The position numbers and the translations under genes were made by a program. Under the pieces are notes generated by a model. That model was not told where the DNA came from and did no database searches. It saw nothing but the letters and a program-made list of their open reading frames with translations. DNA of 64,000 nt, from the NCBI RefSeq assembly GCF_000702445.1, contig NZ_JNIF01000003.1, forward strand, positions 186,001 through 250,000, in the 5' to 3' direction. Positions 53,101 through 59,624 of this stretch are shown piece by piece. Source of the stretch: Bryobacter aggregatus MPL3. GTDB taxonomy: Bacteria > Acidobacteriota > Terriglobia > Bryobacterales > Bryobacteraceae. Every line of letters starts with the position of its first letter. Positions within the stretch are counted from its first letter, which is position 1.

Positions 53101-53555
53101 AACGGCAGTGCAGTGAGCTTAGCAGCGGAGATGGTTTCCCCGGTCTGCGTCGATTCCGTTTGCAAAATGGGGGCAACGCCTGTAACGTCGACAGACTGAG
53201 TGGTGTCCCCAAGCTCCATCTTGATATCGATGCGGGCGGTCTGGTTGACTTCGAGCTTGTAGGGACCCAGCTTCGCGATCTTGAATCCGGGAGCCTCAAC
53301 GCTCAGTGTGTATTCGCCAATCGGCAAAAATAAGAGATTATAAATTCCAGATTCATTTGAGACAGCTGGGTAAGCCACGTTTGTCGCCACACCAGTCGCA
53401 GTAATCTTGGCCTTGGGCACGATTGCGCCCGATTGGTCGGTGATGGTTCCTGTGAAAGCGCCAGTAATGGTTTGCCCGTATATACCCGTGCTATATGCGA
53501 GCAGGCAACTTGCTGCTACGAACGCCGTTCGTAGTCTTGATGAGAGAGGAAGCAA
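50190..53555 (-). CDS. Oar-like TonB-dependent receptor with carboxypeptidase-regulatory domain
   Basis: The 1,121-residue protein has a signal peptide (to about residue 27). A CarboxypepD_reg-like domain follows (GTITDQSGAIVPKAKITATG, NESGIYNLLFLPIGEYTLSVE, about 30-115). The plug contains LPLNGRNFASLTLLVPG and NFMLDGVDIND. A large barrel ends in PRTIQFGLKYIF with terminal Phe. This is the Oar/SusC-like outer-membrane receptor common in Acidobacteria, probably importing or binding complex nutrients with TonB energy. The TTG start at 53555 has AAGGAG 8 bases upstream, which decides it. No SusD or TonB gene is adjacent. Ligand unknown. Confidence 0.88.
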   Translation of the reverse strand: MLPLSSRLRTAFVAASCLLAYSTGIYGQTITGAFTGTITDQSGAIVPKAKITATGVATNVAYPAVSNESGIYNLLFLPIGEYTLSVEAPGFKIAKLGPYKLEVNQTARIDIKMELGDTTQSVDVTGVAPILQTESTQTGETISAAKLTALPLNGRNFASLTLLVPGSVTTDPKSLGSSNRLGSRPFVNGNREQTNNFMLDGVDINDSIDNRIGYQPNVDALEEVKVLTGNTGADYGNAGGTATMLTLKSGTNNFHGSAFEFLRNNVLDANGYFRNRNLNTAKRLNFKRNIFGGTLGGPIVKNKVFFFADYEGTQQRDGGPGTANVLPQAYRNGDLSAFVATGSTVVDPLTGQPFPNNIIPASRIVNPVAKKLFSDSSLYPLPNQPGTGNLGVTGNYAGVTSNTLKNNQADVKVDYRRSEKDSIFARWSIARYDQFGSQQILPIQMTSGTLSPSVSGVLNWTRTISSTIVNEARAAVSRLGIDEGLPIDWSGKLTANGNSAFGIAGGQPYAGLSSVVIGNGFTNAGSAATVGSTVDNKFIYYDNLTWQKGKHLLKMGGQFTRYQQNRYYAGNNGALGSFTYDGTFSGLAYADFLLDNLASKGRGAVVGKWGQRSWRSSLFFQDDFKATNNLTFNIGLRWEYMQPLYEVADREVNINTFTGQLLYPGKNGVSRATYNGYWKQFMPRFGFAYTPEMFHRKFVIRGGYAYTTFMEGTGANLRTTLNPPYFVESNVVYDKTTGPGSIARGFTDVITTAVTLDSQRAPGVINTSLQGRAWDINLRPQTTQQINLTGEWQFNNSTSMSIGYVGQRGRHLVAPHEANNPLPGVGAYSTWAPLDTRRPLYNLLPNVGNIALTEASSTMDFNSMQITARKRFAQGLEFTANYTWGVTLTDNLGYYGGGSTDGEGAYWQNANCRTCNRGPAFFDVRHNFTLGGLYQIPLGNNQKFTMGGNKIANAIFGGWSLNYFVNARSGFPITIMNGVNNTGQAPRGNVRANHYRSFTATLDRTVNNWFGIPATSSGFFCAAGVDDGKCAYGQPANGVFGNSGIGTEVAPGYFSLDGSVGKKFYVREKQYLDFRAEFFNALNHVSWSPPGRSITDPANFGVITNQIQNPRTIQFGLKYIF

Positions 53556-53738
53556 ATCGTGATCTCCTTACGCGATGGGAATCTTGTCGCTGAGGTCATG
53601 AACATGTAAGAAACTACCGCAGGTGAAATCTAAATCCGATTGATCATGCCGAAACAGTAGTGAAAGACCCTTACATGCGAGTGTAACTCAGGCCCATTCC
53701 CAAGAGAATAAAAAGATCTTAATCAAATATCCAAAAAG

Positions 53739-54806
53739 TTAGTTTAATGCCTGTTTCAATTTGTCGCCAAACAAAGAGCCAGACTCTACTTTTTTCTCCG
53801 CTTTGGGGGAGATTGCAACGGGTACAGATACGGGCGCAGCAGACGATTCCGAAAGAAACTTCTCTTTCTTCAACACAGTGCGTTCCATGGGCGCCAGATA
53901 TCCGGTCCAGACACCCGAGAGGGACTTATCCCGCTTGGCATGCTGCCGCATGGCCTCCATTTTGGAGTCGAGATTATCGAGGTGGTGTAAGAGAAGCGCT
54001 TCGAGGAACATCGGCGTCTTGGGACTGCCATAGGCGAGTTCCCCGTGATGCGAAACCACCATGTGCTCAACCAGGGTTCGCAGACGGGTGGGGAAATCGG
54101 GAAGATCTCTCAACTTCTCATCAATCATGCGCAGGGCGATGATGATGTGACCGAGAAGTTGCCCTTCCGTGGAATAAGCAAAGCTACGCTCATAGCTGAG
54201 CTCATGAATTTTGCCAATGTCATGGAGAATGACGCCGGCTAAAAGCAGATCGAGATCCACTTCCACATAGTGCGCCGCGGTCATGCGCGCCAGAGCGCAA
54301 AGGCTCAGCACATGCTCGAGCAAGCCGCCCAGCCAGGCGTGATGGATGGATTTTGCAGCCGGTGCAATGCGGTACTTCCGGGCGATCTCCGGATCATTGA
54401 AAAGAGCGCTGAGCAGCGCTTTCAGGTGAGGATTGGTGAATCCGTCAATCAGCGCCCGCAACTCCAGCCACATCTCCTCAAGCCCACGGGCAGAGACCGG
54501 AAAGAAGTCCCCGAGATCGACTTCGCGATCCTCGATCTTCTGCATCCGATGGATGGTGAATTGCGGTTTGTTCTGGAAGATCTGGACACGGCCCCGGACG
54601 CGGACGAAATCGTCGCGATCGAAGCTATCCATGATCTCTTCGACGTTGTCCCACATCTTGGCATCGATGTCGCCGGATTTATCGACGAGGGTGAGAGATA
54701 GATACGGCTCTCCCGATTTCTTCTGGCGAACGTCTTTCGCTTGGACAAGAAAGACAGCGGTAATATCCGAGTTGGCCTGCAACTCCGAAACGTAAGGACT
54801 CTTCAT
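53739..54806 (-). CDS. YhaM-family 3'-5' exoribonuclease (OB-fold plus HD domain)
   Basis: An N-terminal OB-fold (YLSLTLVDKSGDIDAKMWDN, VRVRGRVQIFQNKPQFTI) binds nucleic acid. The HD phosphohydrolase part shows SIHHAWLGGLLEHVL, GVILHDIGKIHEL (HD pair) and MVVSHHGELAYGS. This arrangement defines YhaM/CBF1-like exonucleases that use metal. At 355 residues, plus a Pro/Lys-rich tail, it is slightly longer than B. subtilis YhaM. It acts in the cytoplasm on RNA, possibly also on DNA. SurA-like chaperone gene lies upstream in the same direction with 47 bases between, so an operon is possible. Confidence 0.85.
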   Translation of the reverse strand: MKSPYVSELQANSDITAVFLVQAKDVRQKKSGEPYLSLTLVDKSGDIDAKMWDNVEEIMDSFDRDDFVRVRGRVQIFQNKPQFTIHRMQKIEDREVDLGDFFPVSARGLEEMWLELRALIDGFTNPHLKALLSALFNDPEIARKYRIAPAAKSIHHAWLGGLLEHVLSLCALARMTAAHYVEVDLDLLLAGVILHDIGKIHELSYERSFAYSTEGQLLGHIIIALRMIDEKLRDLPDFPTRLRTLVEHMVVSHHGELAYGSPKTPMFLEALLLHHLDNLDSKMEAMRQHAKRDKSLSGVWTGYLAPMERTVLKKEKFLSESSAAPVSVPVAISPKAEKKVESGSLFGDKLKQALN

Positions 54807-54853
54807 GGACGCGGGTGTGCCCAGTCAAACAACGACCGGATCAACTCTCTAGT

Positions 54854-55999
54854 TTACTTGTTTACGGCGGTAGATTTGGAACTGGAACTGCTCTTTGTTC
54901 CAGGAATCGGCACAACCCAGAGAGCACGCTTCATCCGGCGGCGGCTGGCGACTTCTTCCTTCGACACGGTTTCCGGCTTGAGCTGTGCTGGATCGGTCCA
55001 GGCGGTGTTCTTGCCCGGAGCAGCACCGGTGTCGAGATGCCCTTCCTTGATTTCGAGGAAGGCATCCATGCGGAGCTTGGTGAGGTATTCCCGCATCTGG
55101 GGTTGGAAACGAGGCATGTAGAGCTTCTCCATGATTTCGTTTTCCACCTGCTCCAACTCGGCTTGGCCTTCTTTGTGGACGTCTTCAACGCGGAGGATGA
55201 GCCACCCATTCGGCAACTTGATCGGATCGGTCACAAAGTTCTTCTGGCCCGTAAAAACAAGGTCTTCAATTGCCTTATTGAGGTTGCCGCGCTTCATCCA
55301 GCCGATATCGCCGTCCTCGTTTTTGGTTTGCGAATCGCTGAACTCACGGACCAACGCGCTGAACTTTTCATTCTTGCGCGCGCGAGCGACGATGTCCTTG
55401 GCCTTCTTTTCGAGCCCAGCCACTTCAGCAGGACTGCGGCCCTCTGCAGACAGCAGAAGCTCACGCAAGTAGATCTCTTCTTCGCGAATGAAATCCCCTT
55501 TGTGCGCTTCGTAGTACTTGGCGACTTCGTCCTTCTTGATGTTGATCTTGCTGCCCACCTCTTGACGGACCACGCGCTGCGTAATCATGTTGTTACGCAT
55601 TTCGCTTTTCCAGTCTTCAAAGGTTTGGCCGGTTTGATCCTGGATCATCTTCGCCAGGTCTTCCTGGTTTGCGATTTTCATCCGGACCATCAGATCTGCA
55701 ATGTACTTGCTGATCTCGCCATCGACGCTGATGTTCAGATCCTTACCCTTTTGGGTCAAAAGGAGATTGTCGATCCGGTCACGCAGGCCATTCTTCTCCG
55801 CCTCAGCAAGAGCTTTGGTGAGATCGGCCTCGCTCGCCTTGCGACCCTTCATTTCTTCAATGAGTTGCCGGCGAGCGCGAATCAGATCGTTATTCGTAAT
55901 GATGTCGCCGTTCACTTTGGCGATGATCTGTTCCACTACGACGACATCTGCCGCAAATCCGGCACAGGCCAACACTAAAAAGAATCCAGCAATCCGCAT
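54854..55999 (-). CDS. SurA-like periplasmic chaperone / peptidyl-prolyl isomerase
   Basis: A signal peptide (MRIAGFFLVLACAGFAAD) precedes a SurA N-terminal domain (IIAKVNGDIITNNDLIRARRQLIEEM) and a parvulin (PPIC) domain, with IYLRELLLSAEGRS, FSALVREFSDSQTKNEDGDIGWMKRGNL and LPNGWLILRVEDV. It has one PPIase domain, not two as in E. coli SurA, and a Lys/Ser-rich C-terminal tail. It helps outer-membrane proteins fold. ATG 55999 gives the signal peptide; a longer frame upstream is unsupported. It diverges from a DUF2062 gene 93 bases away and precedes the YhaM-like gene. Confidence 0.85.
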   Translation of the reverse strand: MRIAGFFLVLACAGFAADVVVVEQIIAKVNGDIITNNDLIRARRQLIEEMKGRKASEADLTKALAEAEKNGLRDRIDNLLLTQKGKDLNISVDGEISKYIADLMVRMKIANQEDLAKMIQDQTGQTFEDWKSEMRNNMITQRVVRQEVGSKINIKKDEVAKYYEAHKGDFIREEEIYLRELLLSAEGRSPAEVAGLEKKAKDIVARARKNEKFSALVREFSDSQTKNEDGDIGWMKRGNLNKAIEDLVFTGQKNFVTDPIKLPNGWLILRVEDVHKEGQAELEQVENEIMEKLYMPRFQPQMREYLTKLRMDAFLEIKEGHLDTGAAPGKNTAWTDPAQLKPETVSKEEVASRRRMKRALWVVPIPGTKSSSSSKSTAVNK

Positions 56000-56092
56000 G
56001 TTTACGCCTCTAGTGTACACCTGCACGTCAGGGTCCATCAGCAGGCGCTGTGTCAGACTTCTTCTTGGCACAGAGGTTGGCACAGAGGCGAA

Positions 56093-56551
56093 ATGCGTAA
56101 GCTGCGGGAGCGGCTCCTCGATCAATTGCGGCAGGGGACCAGTCCGGAATCTCTGGCGCTGACACTCGTGCTCGGATTGAGCCTGGGCACAGTCCCGCTT
56201 CCCGGCTCAAGCACCTTGCTCTGTGCGGGAGCCGCATTCTGGTTCCGGCTGAACCAACCGCTCCTCCAACTGGTGAATTACCTGCTCTATCCACTGCAGT
56301 TGTTGCTCTATCTTCCGCTGCTGGTGGCCGGAGCGAGACTCCTCGACCCGAGCCTCGCGTCGATAACCACAGAGACCGTATCGGCCCTGTTTCGCGAGAG
56401 TCTCTGGGGAGCCGTACAACGCTTGTTCTGGGCTCACTTGGGAGCGCTTCTGATTTGGGCCATGGCCGCGCTACCTGTTGGGACATTGCTGTATGTTGTA
56501 CTGCTCCGCCTCATGCGAAACTTTCACAAGACCGGGAAAGCTTCTGTATGA
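56093..56551 (+). CDS. DUF2062 membrane protein
   Basis: The 152-residue protein starts with a charged helix (MRKLRERLLDQLRQG) and has three hydrophobic segments, including SLALTLVLGLSLGTVPLPGSSTLLC and the Asn-containing NYLLYPLQLLLYLPLLVAG. The G-x-x-P-x-P-G pattern and the N-x-x-x-x-P pattern are typical of DUF2062. The family has no settled function. GAGGCG lies just ahead of ATG. The next gene starts at the ATGA overlap with its stop, so the two are coupled. Confidence 0.8.
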   Translation: MRKLRERLLDQLRQGTSPESLALTLVLGLSLGTVPLPGSSTLLCAGAAFWFRLNQPLLQLVNYLLYPLQLLLYLPLLVAGARLLDPSLASITTETVSALFRESLWGAVQRLFWAHLGALLIWAMAALPVGTLLYVVLLRLMRNFHKTGKASV

Positions 56552-57378
56552 ATCCGCTGACGCAACTCACTCTCTGGCAGGAATGTCTCCAACTCTTGAT
56601 GCAGGTGCTGCCGATCGTCTGCGGGATGATGGCGTTGTTGTGGGTGATCCAGTTGCTGTTGCGGAACGCTGCGGTGATGCAGGTGGGCTGGAGCATCGGC
56701 TTGGTGTTCTGCGCAGGCTGGTATGCCTTCTTTGGATCAGGCGCCTTTCCCAGGCGCTGGTTACTGGCGCTGCTAGTGGGCATCTGGGGACTGAGGCTGG
56801 CGCTGCATTTGTTGCTGAATCGCGTTGGCGGACAGACAGAAGACGGACGGTATGCCGAAGTCCGGCAGAAGTGGGGCGCTAGTTCCCAATGGAAGCTCTT
56901 TCTCCTGTTCCAAGCGGTCGCAGTCAGCTGCGTCGTACTATCGATTCCCTTCCTGATCGCCTGCTTGAACAGCGATTCTGACTTCAATCGTGTCGAGAAA
57001 GGTGCAGTGCTGCTCTGGCTGATCGCGACCTCAGGCGTCACGATTGCCGACATGCAGCTCAATCGCTTCCGCAGTAAGCCGGAGAATCAGGGGCAAGTCT
57101 GCCGGGAAGGACTGTGGAGCTGGTCCCGGCATCCGAATTACTTCTTTGAGTGGCTGGTTTGGCTGAGTTTTGGCCTCTTTGCGCTCACCGCTCCGTTTGG
57201 CGCGATCGGGATGATCGCTCCCGCGTTGATGTTGTATTTACTGCTGCACTTGACCGGGATTCCCAGAGCCGAAGAACAGGCATTGCGCAGCCGCGGCGAC
57301 GCCTATCGGCAGTACCAGCAGGAAGTCAGTGAGTTGCTCCCGCTCCCCCCGAAAGACTCCCGGCGCGAGTTGGCCTGA
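56548..57378 (+). CDS. DUF1295 / steroid 5-alpha-reductase-like membrane protein
   Basis: Six or seven hydrophobic helices are seen. The family signature is the C-terminal GLWSWSRHPNYFFEWLVWLSFGLFAL, in which the Arg-His-Pro-Asn-Tyr-Phe patch is thought to be near the NADPH site, and further GIPRAEEQALRSRGDAYRQYQ. Members reduce double bonds or relate to isoprenylcysteine methyltransferases. Substrate unknown; fatty or isoprenoid lipids are plausible. ATG 56548 overlaps the upstream stop (ATGA). Length is 276 residues. Confidence 0.82.
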   Translation: MNPLTQLTLWQECLQLLMQVLPIVCGMMALLWVIQLLLRNAAVMQVGWSIGLVFCAGWYAFFGSGAFPRRWLLALLVGIWGLRLALHLLLNRVGGQTEDGRYAEVRQKWGASSQWKLFLLFQAVAVSCVVLSIPFLIACLNSDSDFNRVEKGAVLLWLIATSGVTIADMQLNRFRSKPENQGQVCREGLWSWSRHPNYFFEWLVWLSFGLFALTAPFGAIGMIAPALMLYLLLHLTGIPRAEEQALRSRGDAYRQYQQEVSELLPLPPKDSRRELA

Positions 57379-57448
57379 GAGGCTCGGTGAGCTTGGCTTA
57401 CCATCAAGACGAGGATAGGGGGCGGATGACGATTCCTCGTTTTGAACC

Positions 57449-58354
57449 ATGAGAAGACGTGAACTGGTAGCGGGATTGGGATTGCTGTCGGGTTGCCGGC
57501 GGAATGAGGGCCACTCCATTGAAGGGCGCTGGGAAGGAAAGCTCACAAACGGGGTATCCTCCCTGACGATCAACTACGATTTTGTGCCGGCTCCTGGCCC
57601 CAGCTTCGAGTTCCGGGTGAGTTGCCGCGACCTTTGCCTTGTCTCACAGCCGATCCAGGCCTGGAAGATTGAAGGCTCCGAGTTTATTTTCACGCTGCCG
57701 CGGCTCGAAGGTCCCCGGACCTACGCCGGCCGCTTTGGTGGACTGACCTTCGATGCCGAGAACAAGACCGCCGGAGAGAGCATGCACCTGCGACGGCTGG
57801 GCCGCATTCCGGGTGCACCGTATCGCGAGACAGGCCTCGTCGATATGATCCCCACCCAGCGCAGTTCCCGTGCCACCGCACAGATGTTCGGGAAGAACGA
57901 GATCCTGCTGCACTTCAATGCCGATCTGCTGGCCCGCTTGGGAACCACCACATCGAGCCGCCCGGCGCCAGGAGCAGGATGGGTCTTTGTGGAAGATCTT
58001 CCGTTACCCCCGCCGCCGAAGGAAAATGCACCGGCTTTTCTCATTGCGCTCTCGCCTTCGCAGGCACGGATTGCAGAAATCGCCCGCTACCAATGCCCGA
58101 TCTTCGTGTTACTCGGAGAAGCCGATACGCGCAATAGCGATCTCGAGCGGGGAACAAGGCAAATTGCGTTTGATCTTCGCGAGAACCTCACCAAACAAGG
58201 CCGGAAGGACTATCAGATTTCACTGATCCCGAAGGCCGATCAAACCTTTCGGATTCCGGGTTACGGGAAGGAATACCCACGGCTCAGTCCTTCGCACATC
58301 GAACCCTTTCGAAAGTTTCTGGCTCGATTTGAGCCGGTGCACCAGAGCGCCTGA
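57449..58354 (+). CDS. Putative lipoprotein of unknown function
   Basis: The N-terminus RRRELVAGLGLLSGC ends in a lipobox-like LLSGC, with Cys16 as the expected lipidated residue; the Arg-rich start could also hint at Tat export. A beta-rich domain covers about residues 25-120 (YDFVPAPGPSFEFRVS, RTYAGRFGGLTFD). The second half has PAFLIALSPSQARIAE and CPIFVLLGEADTRN, which resemble the last strands of an alpha/beta hydrolase (Asp/His carrying part) without a visible nucleophile elbow. I do not recognise the family. It converges with the membrane-anchored regulator-like gene 3 bases away. Confidence 0.55.
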   Translation: MRRRELVAGLGLLSGCRRNEGHSIEGRWEGKLTNGVSSLTINYDFVPAPGPSFEFRVSCRDLCLVSQPIQAWKIEGSEFIFTLPRLEGPRTYAGRFGGLTFDAENKTAGESMHLRRLGRIPGAPYRETGLVDMIPTQRSSRATAQMFGKNEILLHFNADLLARLGTTTSSRPAPGAGWVFVEDLPLPPPPKENAPAFLIALSPSQARIAEIARYQCPIFVLLGEADTRNSDLERGTRQIAFDLRENLTKQGRKDYQISLIPKADQTFRIPGYGKEYPRLSPSHIEPFRKFLARFEPVHQSA

Positions 58355-58357
58355 CCA

Positions 58358-59551
58358 CTACCAATAATGGGCCGCGAGCACCCGCGCCGGACCGGGCGTG
58401 CCGCCGATCAGCCGGGTGGTGAGCACAAACTGGACATTGTGCCGTTGCCAGTTTTGCGGCGCATTCTTTAACGCCTGTTCGAGATAGCCGGCATTGGTCA
58501 GGAACTCGCCTGCCGCTGCAGTACCGCCGCCCCGGATTCCGGCAGCAACGACAATGGCCTGCTCCGTAGTGGGGTTGAAGACCCGCGTGACGATCGCATA
58601 ATCTTCTGCCACCTGGGAACTCGGAAGATCGCTGCGCACCTTCCAGGCGAGGTTGTCCGGGTGCTGGCGGTCCCGAACAGTTTCCAGGCGATTCGGAGCG
58701 TCTTCCTCAAAATAGAAGCGGAGCTCGCCCGTCAGGCTGAGGGTCCAGGAATTGTTGAATGCGCCGATGAGCACGGCAGGCTTGCCACGCAGATCGGCGA
58801 GAGTCGTCGAGCGCCCCCCGCGCACCTCAATTTGCCGGTCGTAGTGGGCAAAGAGCCCGGAGAGCCGGGCCAGCGCGCGGGCGTCGGTGAGGCCGACATA
58901 GCGGTCGAAAGCGGGTGTGACCTCGCCGAGCGGAACACTGCTGCGGCCCTCAAAACCTGCGCCGCGATCAAAAAGAGAATCCCAATCGCCAGACAGCTTA
59001 TAGGTGTGTCCTTGCCCAATGCAAACAACGATTGGCCCCCGCTGGTCCAGGAGAGGAGCCCAGAAGAGATCGAGCGCATTGGCTTTGTTTTGCCACCCCC
59101 AGATTGCCACTCCCGCGACGGATACAAGAAAGAGCGCGGCGATCCACCAGCGAGGCGATTTCGCCGGAGGAGGAGCTGGCGTCTCGGACGCCGCATCGAG
59201 CGCACGCCACTCCGGGACATAGGAACCAGGTGGGAGATCGATGCGCAACTCGCCCTCGTGTCCCGGTTCGTAATAATACTGCGCAAGGCGCTTGCGAACT
59301 TGGCCTGCCGTATTCCGGACAACCGGATCTTGGTTCGTGTCGTAGTCAGGGGCGCGGCCAAAAACAGCGACCCCAAGAGAGCGTTCCTTCAAAAGATCCT
59401 CGCGGCCCTCGCAGGTCTCTTCAACGACAAAACGGAGGAAGTCGGAGCAGCGTTTGCTGCCTCGAAACGAGTTGCTGTCGAGAATCTTAGCGACCTGCGC
59501 GCGAAGCTCTGTGGAGTTCACGATTCTATACGTATCATACGTCCCCTTCAC
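58358..59551 (-). CDS. Membrane-anchored protein with N-terminal winged-helix-like domain
   Basis: Residues about 10-110 form a domain often seen at the start of acidobacterial sensor or TPR proteins: FLRFVVEETCEGREDLLKERSLGVAVFGR, DPVVRNTAGQVRKRLAQYY and LPPGSYVPEW. Its basic helix suggests nucleic-acid or protein binding. A membrane helix (WWIAALFLVSVAGVAIWGW, about 136-154) leads to an outer domain of about 240 residues with no known motif (GPIVVCIGQGHTYKL, IGAFNNSWTLSL). Layout resembles ToxR-type one-component regulators. The start is GTG at 59551; no better start is nearby. It diverges from the DUF1592 operon with 73 bases between, so it could sense a signal and control it (inference). 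Confidence 0.6.
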   Translation of the reverse strand: MKGTYDTYRIVNSTELRAQVAKILDSNSFRGSKRCSDFLRFVVEETCEGREDLLKERSLGVAVFGRAPDYDTNQDPVVRNTAGQVRKRLAQYYYEPGHEGELRIDLPPGSYVPEWRALDAASETPAPPPAKSPRWWIAALFLVSVAGVAIWGWQNKANALDLFWAPLLDQRGPIVVCIGQGHTYKLSGDWDSLFDRGAGFEGRSSVPLGEVTPAFDRYVGLTDARALARLSGLFAHYDRQIEVRGGRSTTLADLRGKPAVLIGAFNNSWTLSLTGELRFYFEEDAPNRLETVRDRQHPDNLAWKVRSDLPSSQVAEDYAIVTRVFNPTTEQAIVVAAGIRGGGTAAAGEFLTNAGYLEQALKNAPQNWQRHNVQFVLTTRLIGGTPGPARVLAAHYW

Positions 59552-59624
59552 CTGTCCGGAACATACTGAAACATAAGAACTTTTTCCGATCCACCGTAGC
59601 CCACCTGCCGGGTTTGAAAACTTA

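Noticed and set aside
54815-55978. A 387-residue plus-strand open frame
   Set aside because: It is antisense to the SurA-like gene, which has a signal peptide and clear SurA/parvulin motifs.
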